A DNA stretch of 64,000 nucleotides, taken from positions 3,454,983 through 3,518,982 of the forward strand of contig SMSO01000032.1 in the NCBI GenBank assembly GCA_004764695.1, given 5' to 3'. The translations under genes were made by a program, and so were the position numbers. Shown piece by piece: positions 31,973 to 41,612 of the stretch. The notes beneath the pieces were generated by a model, which searched no databases, was not told where the DNA came from, and was given only the letters and a program-made list of their open reading frames with translations. This DNA comes from Schizochytrium sp. TIO01 (taxonomy: Eukaryota; Sar; Bigyra; Thraustochytrida; Thraustochytriidae). Position 1 is the stretch's first letter; every line of letters starts with the position of its first letter.

Positions 31973-32748
31973 TTAAATTTTTAAATCTTCGTCTTGGTGG
32001 AAAGATAACTTCTTAAAGATGAAGCGCTCCTTAGATAAGGACTTTTCAAGGGTTTTATTGAATCATGAAATATCTTCAGCATGCTTTAAAATGTTGGCTT
32101 GAATTAAATAATGAGCTTGAGGAAGCTGACGAACTTAACTGCTGTTTATTTCCCTTCTTTATATTAGTTTTAAAGTATAAATAAATGCCTAACTTTCAAC
32201 TTCTGAGCTCTTTGTCGATGATGAGATAGACGACACGTGCAATTTGCCCACAATTATAATTTGTCTAATCAATGCAAGAAGTGAAAAAACCAAAAACCTC
32301 ATGTCTACCTTTGGGCTTTAGTAAAATATGTAAGAAAAAAACTTTCTCTTGCAGGAATGCTAGAAAGTCCACTAACTTCAAGGGCCGTGCTAGTTAAGAA
32401 ATGGTTTTGTTGAAGTAATTGTTACATACTAATAAATAGTCTCGTGTATGATATCAGAAGAAGGTTGTATACTTTACAAATTATATCATGGATTTAGTTC
32501 TGCCAAGTTCACACCTTATGCACCAGATAAACGCAGCACTCCGTCTCGAAATACATTCCTATGTCATTAATACATTACCTTTATTTGCTTGTCACAACTG
32601 CCATTGAGCTGTCAAGTTGACTCATTAGGAACGGAGGACTACAAATCTGCTTCGAAAGGATCATAACCGACAAAACTGTAAAAGTATGGAAGATACCAAA
32701 AAAGAAACTAAACATATTTGAAGTATTTGCTGGACGTTATCTTAGAGT
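31973..32748. other. Convergent intergenic spacer
   Basis: AT-rich sequence between the PT-rich membrane protein (+) and the kinase (-) stops. No gene is visible. Confidence 0.5.
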
Positions 32749-35700
32749 TCATGGAGGAGAAACCTTCCTCTGTGCCTGCAGCTTGGCTTCGTGGACTTTC
32801 TCCATTGCCTGCTTCATGGTATAGGAATAAGATCCAGAAAGGTTATGTTGAATTTTCTCACCTGCACGGCGCTCAAGTTCATTCATAGGAATCGAACGAC
32901 GTGCATGGCGACGCAGCTGCTGAGACACATAATCATGATCTTCAATCAGGAGCTTGAGGGTATGTTTTGGTACCTTGGAGACAATGGTGTTTCGCTGTGT
33001 ACACACTGCTGACACTTGATACTTTGAGCCGGACATAATCTGCTCCAGCCCGAGAGTGTCACCTGGAACAAGGAATTGCCGGCGAGCAATGCATCCAGGC
33101 CGGCGATCCTTGTCAAGAAATCCTTCCACACGAGGTGCCCAGTCATTTGGCCCCGGATCCTGATTTAACTGTATGTTCTCCGTCCTTGAGCTCAAGTTCG
33201 GATCATCAATATCGTCGTCATTTTCAGAGGGATGAAAAACACCCGTATCGTTTTCACAGAGTTCTAAGCCTCCACGATGTACCATGTACACCGCATCAAT
33301 ATCTTCACCTTCGCGGAAGAGTAGATCCCCCGGCTGCATAATAAGCCGCGTGACACCTCCAAGGTCTGTATGCTCACGCGAGTGTTGTTTAGTCGCAGCC
33401 GTAGAGTACTCCCTGATTGAGTCCTTCAGAGCTTCTTCGGCACTCTTGTTGTCACGATCAACGAAGTGATGCAGGGGCGCTGTGAATGTATCCTCATCTT
33501 CATCTCGTTCAATCATACCAAGGTACTCACTGATATCCTTTCTAACGCGCCGTTTCTCAAGCTCATCTTTACGTTTTTGTTCGTTCGCCCGCACGCGGCG
33601 CGCACGCTTATCTTCCTTAGCAAGCTTCAAAAGATTCCGTACCCATCGGTGCTGGCGAAGCCGCATGGCCAGAACTACAGCCTTACCAAAGGTTGTCGAT
33701 CCATCTCCAACGAGGCGAAAAAAATCCTCCTGGGGCATCATCAAGATATCTGCATCACTTACGCAGCGGATTGTTGTCGCGTATGCAGGAACATTTTCCA
33801 TAAGAGATTGTTCACCAAAATGATCACCTGGTCCAAGGTGAGCTAGGCTCAACTTCTTTCCATCCTCGGACACGAATTCGATTGATACTGATCCAGTATC
33901 CACAATGAAGAAATGAGAGGGTTTCTCTCCACATTTTACCACGGCTTCTCCAGCACTAAATTTGCGACGCTCCATTCGGTTAACTGCTTCTGCAAATTGC
34001 TCAAATGCTGCAACATGTTTGCTCATAAGATCCTCTGATATAACCTCGTATTGAGTCGACTTGTCTTTGAGCTCTTCCTTTCCAAAAGGTGGTGTTGCAT
34101 ACCAATCTCGCGCTGAACGATACCAACTAATCGGGTTGGCGTAATCGAGAACGTAAACTGTAGCCCGGCCAGTAGCCCAAAGCGCCCGACCCACACGACT
34201 GCCTGATGGCTTATTTTCAGACTCATTTTCAGACTCATCGTCCGTCACAGGTACTTCCTGTTCATCAGATTTTGAAGGGGTATCAGCTGGTACATCTCCG
34301 TCATCATCAATATTGCCTTCATCAGCTCCAGGGGGTTGGGGTTTGACTGCACCAGACACTGTAGCCTCTGGCAAATCGTCTCTCAACAGTAGGGGTAACA
34401 ATTGCGGCTCACTTACACCACGTTCAATATCAGCAATCTGGGATTGCCAAAACTCCTTTCGGGCTTGAATAAGATTTTCCAAGTAGAACCGGAAAACAGG
34501 CTCATCGCGACGCAGACGTGTGAGTTCTGGCATAGGAATGCCAATTACTGTCACTGGGGTAATACATTTAGCCGTGCTGTAGCGCGTGCCTCCTCCGCCA
34601 GTTGCAGCAGAAGTACCAATTAGATCACCTGGACCGCGCTCAGCTAGCTTGACAGCCATGTCTTCTGCGCCACGAGCGCGGCTTGATGGAGCACTAGTAT
34701 TACTTCCAACTAAACCTTCCTGGATAAGATACATGAAATCTGCACGCTCGCCCTGATGAAAAAGCACCTGGCCAGGAGAGAGATACTTAACAACGAGGCC
34801 TTGGGGGCGAAGATGCTCAACAAGGCCGTGAAGGCGCTTGGCCTGCTGTTTCATTGCAACTCTAAAAATAACCTCATTGAGGGCAGGGGAGCCGGCAAGA
34901 GCGCCGAGAAAGATGTCCTTTGGCACAAATAAGACCTCTGACGGTTTAGTACAGCGAACAGTGGCGCTACGACGCTTTTGACCTTGCACCAGGGCAGCTT
35001 CACCAAAGATTGATCCAGGTTCGAGGATAGCATACGAATACCTAGAGTCCTCACCATCAAGGCTGCTACCTTGGGCTTCAAGTTCTTCCAACTCTTTGTA
35101 TTCCAGGCGCGCTTTTCCATTCAAGAGCACATAAAACCCTTGTGGAATCGATCCCTGACGAAACACGCACTCGCCCGCTTTAAACGAACGAGTAACACAA
35201 TCCAATTTTCGTAAATAAGCCTTGAATTCATCATAATTGATACCACCTCCAGCATCTGAAGATTTGGTCTTACGACCATCTCCGGTTCTGTCACGGTAGG
35301 ATACCACAACATCGTCCTCGGCTTCATCCCCTGTGCTTTGCAATAGACGTTCCACAGCACTTGGTGAAAGCGTTCCTCTTTTAGAAAGGTCAAACATGTT
35401 AAAGGCATCGTGGAACAAGCGTTCAGATGTGATTTCATTTTCACCAAGCGCGGCCTGCGCATCTTCCTCGTACACGGAACGGCCTTGCACGCCAACAGCC
35501 ATGAGCAAAACACGAGCAAAGGCCTCGCCATAACGTTGGGAAGAAAATGGCTTCAAACGAGCATCCGTATCTGTTCCCACGCGCTTATCTGCCTCGGTAT
35601 TACGAACAACACGATAACCTTGCTGCGTCCAACTGGTGGGTAAAAGCTCGTCGTAATCTTCTTCACCAGAAGCACGTTTCTTTTTTAAGCGCTTGATAAA

Positions 35701-37287
35701 GGGGTGCTCCAGGACATCACGCGAGGTAAAACGAGTTTCAGGATTAGGATCGAGTAGTCCTCTGATGAGATTTTTAGCATCCTCGGAGAGTCTGAGCTTT
35801 TCGCCGTGTATATCAAAGCGAAACTTGCCCTTGAGAATCGCGCGCGCCATCTCGCGCTCGTCACCACGACCTTGAGGATCAAAGGGGTGGCAGCCAAGAA
35901 GCATAATGTACAAAAGGATACCTAGCGCCCACATATCGCAGGCACGGGGGTCAGAGCGCACGACATCGCGGTCCATATCCGAAAGATTTCTACCATCTTT
36001 CCCAACTACACTGGCTACCTGCTCAGGCGACCAGTAGGCAAGCGTGCCAACACGAGACCCCTTGTCGCCACGAACCATGGAGAGCTGGCCTGCAACTTCG
36101 CTGATTTTTGCAGCCATTCCAAAGTCGATAATACGACAGTCGTCAACAGATTTTTTTGTGGCAAACACAAGATTTTCGGGTTTGATATCTAAGTGGACAT
36201 AGCCGCACTTGTGAATGTGCTGCAAAGCCGATGCAACACGTGACATAATGGAACTCGCTGCATCCTCTTTAAATGGACCATTATAAATTAGGTGATCCAA
36301 GACTTCACCGCCTTCGCAAAGTTCTGTAACAACGTAGTACTTTCCGCAGCAGTACATGACGTCAATAAGGTGGATGATATTGTCGTGTCCACGGACGCGG
36401 CGAAGGACCTCAACCTCCTCGAGGAGAGCCTCGGCAGACATCGCCGTGTGAGGGACAACCTTCATGGCGACCTTGCGGCCCGTAGAGCGATCCAAAGCGC
36501 GAACAACCCGTCCATAAGCGCCTTTTCCAATAACTTGCATCTGGTTGCGTTGTTTGGTGGGTGCTGGTTTTGGTGGGCTGCTTGGTGCAGCGCCCGAAGA
36601 AGGAGCAGAGGACGACGAGGAGGCAGTCAACGCTGCGAGTTCTGGGTCGCTATCAGAGACGTGCCGTGCGGGATGTTTTGAATCTCTACTGACTATTTGC
36701 TCAACTTCCTCGCTGGGCTCAGGAAGCTCCTCAGGTTCTGAGCTTGGAAGCTCGGTGGTGCCCACGTTTGCTGGAGCCTTTTCGAGATCTTTTTCATCAA
36801 ATGCGTAACGAAGCATGAGTGCGGCAGGCGTAATTTGCTCTCCAACCGAAAAGGCTTCGATAGTCACTGCGGCTCCAGCGCTGCCACTTGTGCTAAAACG
36901 GCGACTGACCTCCACTTGTGGCACAGAGATGTAGGACCGAGAGGCAATTTGCTCCTTGCCGTCTTGTGAGACCAGATACAGGGATCCGATAGCCGCGCCG
37001 ATGGATCCAATGAGAAGTCCTAATGAGAGGGTTTTTGTCGTGAGAATGGGTTCATTGCGAGCTTGAAAAGAATTCAGGCGCTTTGGATTAAGCGCGGGTT
37101 GTTTTGCTCCATTATGCTGTGCATGGTGTTGGTCGTGCTGGTGATTTGGAGGTGGCACATCACTATTAAACCATCGAATGGAGTATACACGCGGTGCAAC
37201 CGCAAGCCTGCGATCTCGCCCTACTACATGTCGGGCAAAGACTCGTACATTTGCCAGCTCTCGTGGCAAGCGATTCCGGGCTGTCAT
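32749..37287 (-). CDS. Ser/Thr protein kinase with four cyclic-nucleotide-binding-like domains
   Basis: A 1,512-codon single exon starts at the ATG at 37287. Residues 1-40 are Arg-rich and free of acidic residues apart from E10 and D25, like a mitochondrial presequence; one transmembrane helix follows at about 86-104. The kinase domain spans about 252-531 with GKGAYGRV (254-261), K276, E291, HLDIKPEN (D367, N372), IDFG (D388) and SPE (420-422); all catalytic residues are present, though HLD replaces HRD and SPE replaces APE. The kinase is closest to the CaMK/CDPK type. A degenerate EF-hand-like region lies at about 625-693. Cyclic-nucleotide-binding folds follow at about 697-795, 828-925, 1105-1195 and 1310-1450. 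Only the first keeps both the Glu (FGEAAL) and the Arg (RRSATV) of the phosphate-binding cassette. The kinase-first order is the reverse of PKG. Function in signalling at a mitochondrial membrane is inference. Confidence 0.92.
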   Translation of the reverse strand: MTARNRLPRELANVRVFARHVVGRDRRLAVAPRVYSIRWFNSDVPPPNHQHDQHHAQHNGAKQPALNPKRLNSFQARNEPILTTKTLSLGLLIGSIGAAIGSLYLVSQDGKEQIASRSYISVPQVEVSRRFSTSGSAGAAVTIEAFSVGEQITPAALMLRYAFDEKDLEKAPANVGTTELPSSEPEELPEPSEEVEQIVSRDSKHPARHVSDSDPELAALTASSSSSAPSSGAAPSSPPKPAPTKQRNQMQVIGKGAYGRVVRALDRSTGRKVAMKVVPHTAMSAEALLEEVEVLRRVRGHDNIIHLIDVMYCCGKYYVVTELCEGGEVLDHLIYNGPFKEDAASSIMSRVASALQHIHKCGYVHLDIKPENLVFATKKSVDDCRIIDFGMAAKISEVAGQLSMVRGDKGSRVGTLAYWSPEQVASVVGKDGRNLSDMDRDVVRSDPRACDMWALGILLYIMLLGCHPFDPQGRGDEREMARAILKGKFRFDIHGEKLRLSEDAKNLIRGLLDPNPETRFTSRDVLEHPFIKRLKKKRASGEEDYDELLPTSWTQQGYRVVRNTEADKRVGTDTDARLKPFSSQRYGEAFARVLLMAVGVQGRSVYEEDAQAALGENEITSERLFHDAFNMFDLSKRGTLSPSAVERLLQSTGDEAEDDVVVSYRDRTGDGRKTKSSDAGGGINYDEFKAYLRKLDCVTRSFKAGECVFRQGSIPQGFYVLLNGKARLEYKELEELEAQGSSLDGEDSRYSYAILEPGSIFGEAALVQGQKRRSATVRCTKPSEVLFVPKDIFLGALAGSPALNEVIFRVAMKQQAKRLHGLVEHLRPQGLVVKYLSPGQVLFHQGERADFMYLIQEGLVGSNTSAPSSRARGAEDMAVKLAERGPGDLIGTSAATGGGGTRYSTAKCITPVTVIGIPMPELTRLRRDEPVFRFYLENLIQARKEFWQSQIADIERGVSEPQLLPLLLRDDLPEATVSGAVKPQPPGADEGNIDDDGDVPADTPSKSDEQEVPVTDDESENESENKPSGSRVGRALWATGRATVYVLDYANPISWYRSARDWYATPPFGKEELKDKSTQYEVISEDLMSKHVAAFEQFAEAVNRMERRKFSAGEAVVKCGEKPSHFFIVDTGSVSIEFVSEDGKKLSLAHLGPGDHFGEQSLMENVPAYATTIRCVSDADILMMPQEDFFRLVGDGSTTFGKAVVLAMRLRQHRWVRNLLKLAKEDKRARRVRANEQKRKDELEKRRVRKDISEYLGMIERDEDEDTFTAPLHHFVDRDNKSAEEALKDSIREYSTAATKQHSREHTDLGGVTRLIMQPGDLLFREGEDIDAVYMVHRGGLELCENDTGVFHPSENDDDIDDPNLSSRTENIQLNQDPGPNDWAPRVEGFLDKDRRPGCIARRQFLVPGDTLGLEQIMSGSKYQVSAVCTQRNTIVSKVPKHTLKLLIEDHDYVSQQLRRHARRSIPMNELERRAGEKIQHNLSGSYSYTMKQAMEKVHEAKLQAQRKVSPP

Positions 37288-37496
37288 GGCGAGGAGTCAA
37301 TTGCTTATGACTGACCAATTCTTTGAAGCACTCTTAAATTTTGCGTTTTTCAGAGCCCTCTTCTCCGAGAGAGAACTCCTCCTTTCTTCTAGCCTATAGT
37401 ATTCCACAAGTTATCCGCAAAATATTGCTGCTTGTTTCCCTCCTACAGGGTTAGGTCTCCAAGAAGTGAAATTGTAGGCCGTCCTCCAAATCCTAA

Positions 37497-37667
37497 AAAC
37501 CGATTTACAAGGGGCAAGAAGCAGATGAAGAAGTTTCGCAATTTGCTAACGCCACAGCAAATAAAGATTTGAAGACAAGATCAAAATCAAAGAAAATTAT
37601 CGAGCACACAGTCGATGAAGTCCAGGACAAAACCGCAGCTGAATCGGCAAAAGTCGCCGCAGAATAA
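37497..37667 (+). pseudogene. Coding-like fragment without start codon
   Basis: Between two stops a plus frame encodes 56 residues of clearly protein-like, charged helical composition (QEADEEVSQFANAT ... IIEHTVDEVQDKTAAESAK). There is no ATG. It could be the last exon of a spliced gene (AG at about 37509) or a relic. Family not recognised. Confidence 0.3.
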
Positions 37668-37821
37668 GTAAAGAGTTTGCTGTAGCTTCGTCCAAAACCT
37701 AGGCGTATCACGCGTTCGCCCTCTATTCACACCTATTTCCAAAGCTTTCTCTAGGTTAGAGAATGCAACAGAGGTACGTATCTTTTATCTCAGAGGCGGG
37801 AGCAGAAGACACAAGGCGGCT

Positions 37822-37848
37822 CCAGCACCAGCACCAGCACCAGCACCG
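37822..37848. repeat. (CCAGCA)n microsatellite
   Basis: About four and a half hexamer units. Confidence 0.75.
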
Positions 37849-37879
37849 GCGGTAGTGACGGCGGCGGCGTCGAAAGGAC

Positions 37880-37928
37880 CGAGCGAGCGAGCGAACGAAC
37901 AAACAAAGAAAGAAAGAAAGAAAGAAAG
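37880..37928. repeat. GCGA to AAAG compound microsatellite
   Basis: Units change from GCGA through GAAC/AAAC to a clean AAAG run, followed by looser AAAG/AGAG purine sequence up to about 37990. Confidence 0.75.
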
Positions 37929-38349
37929 GGCAGACAGATAGGAAACAAAGAAACAAAGAGAGAAGAGAAAGAGGGAAAGAAAGAAAGGAGAATAAACAAA
38001 CGTGCAGGGACAAGATGAAGGCTGCGCAGGACTCGCTCCTAGCGGCCCGTTAGAGTGCCGGCTAAAGTCCTCCTTGCCTCGCCTCGATCTCCCTCCGACC
38101 GCAAGCGCTGCGGCCAGCCAGCCAGCCAGCGCGAGCTCGAGTCCCGACGGACTTGGCGCTGCCGCTGTTCACGAACTAAAAGCTCCTCGAAAGAAAGAAG
38201 ATGACGCTAACTCATGAAAAGGAAAGAGAAAGAAACTATTTCACTCCTTATAATACATATTATGCCCCTAATCAAATTTGATTCCAATCTATCCGAGTCC
38301 TAGGTCTATTTATTCATAGTAGTAGTGAAAAATCTGTTCAAATCACAGT

Positions 38350-38446
38350 CGAATTCAAATTCCAATTCCAATTCAAATTAATTCAAACTCGAATTCAAAT
38401 TCAAATTCAAATTCAAATTCAAATCCAAATTCAAATCTAGATTCAA
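38350..38446. repeat. (AAATTC)n hexanucleotide array
   Basis: GAATTCAAATTC-type units are repeated with single-base variants, with five perfect units in the centre. On the minus strand the array would encode Glu-Phe repeats at the end of a 125-codon frame (38373-38750), which I do not accept as a gene. Confidence 0.8.
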
Positions 38447-39485
38447 GGTGAAGCTCAAATTCAATCGCGAGAAACTTCGAGCTCCACCCGCCCGGGGTCG
38501 AGTTCGAGCTTCCCTGCGGCCGAGCGGTGTCCTCCTGGCAGCCCGTCTGCGCGCAGGCCTCGGCAGCCATTCCTTGGCACGTTGTTTCCGCCGCCACTGT
38601 TTCTAAGAGAAGACTCGTCCACGGATTTGTGTCGATCCACGAGTTCAAATTCCTGCGCCTTCTTCTCAGACGGATATCCGACTTCTCAAAGTGAACTTTC
38701 CGCTCCTTAAACTGAGCTATTTCCACTTCGAAGTGAACCATTCCCGCCACAACTACAGAATACCGCGGCCTTCTGTCGCCTAGGCTAAACCTTAGCAGCG
38801 GCTAGGAGTTGCACCCTTCAACAAAGGATGGAGATCTCGATGTAACAGATAGATTAACAAATGTGAATGGCCCTGCGCGTGTAGAGCGGCCCTCAGCCGC
38901 GGCCTTCTGGCCATGAGGTGCGTGGGCGCGACCTTGTCTACTCCCCGCCCGGAGGCCTTCGCCAGCCGGCCTGCACGCCCCACGGCTGCCTTTCGAACGA
39001 GGTGTCTTGGCGCAGCCAAATCTTTCTTCTCTTCCCATCTCCAGTAGGCGCCGTTAGGGGTGTCCTAGGCCGTGCCGGGGCGCGGGTTTTTGTCTTCTTT
39101 GCAATAATAGGCGTGGATATTTATCGTTCTCTTTCAAGTGATAGTGCCACCCAATAATAGCTCAACCTGGGGATGTCCTAAGGTAGAAACCCTTGGCTTC
39201 GATGAGCTTGAGGCTGACGAAGCGTAGGCGGAAAAGGGGCCTGGGACTGCTCGAAACAACGTGCATCATGATGTTCCCCGTACAGGCGCAGGTTTATGGG
39301 CCAGTGGTGCGCGAGGAGGGCTTGATTTCAACTTCTAGATCTTCAAATTCCTCCTGGCTCCCTCCCTCCTTTCCCTCTCAAGGTTCTTGGATTGGAAGTG
39401 AAGCAGATTCGCTCAGTTCGTATAATACTTTATATTGTCTAGAAGCCTCAAAGCTTTCAACCGAAGCAAGTAGCTAGCTTCTCCA

Positions 39486-39556
39486 GCTTTCGTAGTTCAA
39501 TGGTAGAACGTCACGTTGTGGCCGTGACGACCGTGGTTCGATTCCGCGCGAAGGCA
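39486..39556 (+). tRNA. tRNA-His (anticodon GTG), copy 1
   Basis: A 71-nt cloverleaf folds fully. The acceptor stem is GCTTTCG with CGAAGGC (one T-G pair), discriminator A. The D arm is GTTC-AATGGTA-GAAC. The anticodon arm is TCACG-TTGTGGC-CGTGA with GTG in the loop. The variable loop is CGAC, and the T arm is CGTGG-TTCGATT-CCGCG. The internal A and B boxes of Pol III are intact. It is not interrupted by an intron. The 5' G(-1) typical of tRNA-His must be added after transcription because the genomic base before it is A. Confidence 0.93.
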
Positions 39557-40320
39557 AATTATCTTTTTTCTCCTCACATGAGTGGCTTAGTGCCCTAGCC
39601 TTCCTATGTTAATGGCTAGCTACCAGGTTACTTGTACTTTTTGTTTTTCTCTTTTCCAGTGTGATTTCTTATAGTGAGGGATGGCACCAAATAATTGTGA
39701 TCTGAGGTTCACTGCAAAATTGCAATCACAGCCACGATGTCATGATTGGTGGGTGATGCTCAGGAATCCAAGACTCAGGACGGCTGTATGTGGTGAAGCG
39801 TGGAACCATGGTTCGCTACCTATATTTTTGTAGTTCTTTGTTGTCATCGGTTCATCTACAGTACTCAAGATGTAAAACATTGACCCCGTCCCCGTGGAAT
39901 CGTTACAAGGTAGTGGGATTTTAAATTTATCAGGCTAAATTACTCACGATAAAATATTCCATCAGCTCGATAGTCAAAATAATTAATGGATGCCTAGGTG
40001 CGGTGTTGCACAGCAAGCTTTTGAACTGATCAAGCGTTTAGAATTATTTAGGCAGCTGGAAGCCTGTCCAAGTTTCTGATACTGGCCATGCTCTACTTTG
40101 AGTTCTATTCGCCTAGTTCTATTTATTCAAAAGAGAGGTGAAAAATCTTTCGTCTATCTTATGAAACTGGGGTTCATCGAGTTGATCTGCATCACGTTTG
40201 TTAAACGAAATTCGACCATTTCGACAATTGTGGTAGCTCCCTAAGGAAGCAGTGGCTTAGATTCGATGGGTTTTTCAAAAACAACGTTGGCCCCAGGACC
40301 TTCAACAGCTCAAATAGCTT
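39557..40320. other. Spacer between the two tRNA-His genes
   Basis: No gene is visible after the first terminator. Confidence 0.5.
39564..39569 (+). terminator. Pol III terminator of tRNA-His copy 1
   Basis: A run of six T starts 8 nt after the tRNA 3' end. Confidence 0.7.
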
Positions 40321-40391
40321 GCTTTCGTAGTTCAATGGTAGAACGTCACGTTGTGGCCGTGACGACCGTGGTTCGATTCCGCGCGAAGGCA
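40321..40391 (+). tRNA. tRNA-His (anticodon GTG), copy 2
   Basis: Identical in all 71 bases to copy 1 at 39486-39556, so it shares the same cloverleaf and anticodon. The similarity continues for about 20 nt downstream (ATCTTTTTTC) but not upstream, so the duplicated unit includes the tRNA and its terminator. Confidence 0.93.
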
Positions 40392-40398
40392 CATCATC

Positions 40399-40404
40399 TT
40401 TTTT
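40399..40404 (+). terminator. Pol III terminator of tRNA-His copy 2
   Basis: A run of six T starts 8 nt after the tRNA 3' end, at the same spacing as copy 1. Confidence 0.7.
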
Positions 40405-40655
40405 CCCCTCCCACTCTTCGCCCTCTTTTTCTTAATATATTGTTCTTTCCAACTAAATACATTTAAAATTAATTAAAATTTAATTTTAAAAACAAAAAAG
40501 GAGGAGTTGAGTGCGAACGATGAGAAAACACAAGTTACAGGTGCTTTTAGCTTTTTCATAACAATGCAAATGAGAGTAACCTTATTTTGTTAAAGTTGGG
40601 TGCCTAATAGACAGCTAAATACAATTTCACTGGTTTTTGAAAAATGTCAAGAGCT

Positions 40656-41612
40656 TTAAGCAATTTTGAAGGTGTTGGACCATTCCTGAAGCAAATCCAA
40701 CGAGACAGCAGAACCACCACAAACAATAACACCTACGCGAGCTTCAGAAGAAAATTTTTGCTTGAGAGCAGCAGCCAGGGCAGCACCGCAAGCCGGCTCG
40801 ACAAGTACGCGGTGCTCATCCGCGAGAAATTTGCACGCAGCCACAGCCTCCGCATCTGAGACAATTTGGCTTTCGCATCCAGCAGGGTGGTCCTGTGCAA
40901 ATTTAAGAGAATCCGCAGAAACACAAAGAGCTCCTAGTGTTGTGGCGATAGTGTCGATTTTTTCAAGACGCGTAAGCTCCCCAGCCTCCAGAGAAGCGGC
41001 GAACGATGCTGCGCCTTCAGTCTCTGCTGCAATGACACGCGTTTTGTTTGCCCATTCTGGGCCGACTTCGGAAAGACCAAAGATAACTCCAGCAATGAGA
41101 CCACCGCCACCAACGCTGACAACAATGGCATCAAGCGGCTCGTTGTCACCCTCAGGAAGCTGCTCAGAGATTTCCTTAATCATAGGCGAGTGGCCTTCCC
41201 AAAGCTTAGGATGGTCAAAGGGTGGCACATAAGCAGCTTTCGGGTCCTTTTCACAGATCTCACGAGCGTACGCATCAGCGCCATTCCAATTTTCTCCGAC
41301 AATGTCAACCTTTGCCCCAACATCCCTGATTCTACGCACCATGAGTTCCTTGGTCGTCTTGGGAACTACAATGTGTGCGGTCATGCCAAGTTGACGAGCA
41401 CAGTATGCTGCACTGAGGCCCGCATTGCCACCAGAGGAGCAAACGATACTTTCATAGCCTTCTCCTTTGAGGTGATTGAGCAGGTGCGACATGCCACGCT
41501 GCTTGAAGCTGCCGGAGGGCTGCGAGCTCTCCATCTTTAGCCACACCGATGCCACGCCTAGCTTTTGTGCCAGAGCTGGCGACTCTACGAGCGGCGTACG
41601 TGCTGCCGACAT
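40656..41612 (-). CDS. SDS: L-serine dehydratase / L-threonine deaminase (PLP)
   Basis: The longest frame starts at a GTG; the first ATG is at 41612 (MSAARTPLV), giving 318 aa, the usual length for the mammalian-type SDS. It is a fold-type II PLP enzyme that deaminates L-serine to pyruvate (and L-threonine to 2-oxobutyrate). The PLP lysine is K37 in SGSFKQRG. The substrate loop is SSGGNAGLSAAY (59-70), the phosphate-binding Gly loop is SVGGGGLIAG (166-175), and the pyridine-ring motif is VCGGS (297-301). VPPFDHPKLWEGH and VEPACGAALAA are near-identical to animal SDS. The CGGS motif with Cys is typical of SDS rather than of serine racemase. There is no regulatory ACT domain and no visible targeting peptide, so it is probably cytosolic. 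Confidence 0.93.
   Translation of the reverse strand: MSAARTPLVESPALAQKLGVASVWLKMESSQPSGSFKQRGMSHLLNHLKGEGYESIVCSSGGNAGLSAAYCARQLGMTAHIVVPKTTKELMVRRIRDVGAKVDIVGENWNGADAYAREICEKDPKAAYVPPFDHPKLWEGHSPMIKEISEQLPEGDNEPLDAIVVSVGGGGLIAGVIFGLSEVGPEWANKTRVIAAETEGAASFAASLEAGELTRLEKIDTIATTLGALCVSADSLKFAQDHPAGCESQIVSDAEAVAACKFLADEHRVLVEPACGAALAAALKQKFSSEARVGVIVCGGSAVSLDLLQEWSNTFKIA

Larger units (their letters stand above)
37288..39485. other. Repeat-rich intergenic region
   Basis: No supported intact gene. It contains a coding-like fragment at 37497-37667, CCAGCA and AAAG microsatellites, a GC-rich block at about 38040-38165, an AAATTC-type array at about 38350-38446 and another GC-rich block at 38880-39090. 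Confidence 0.45.

Noticed and set aside
38373-38750. 125-codon minus-strand frame ending in Glu-Phe repeats
   Set aside because: Its C-terminus is the AAATTC microsatellite and the rest has no recognisable motif.
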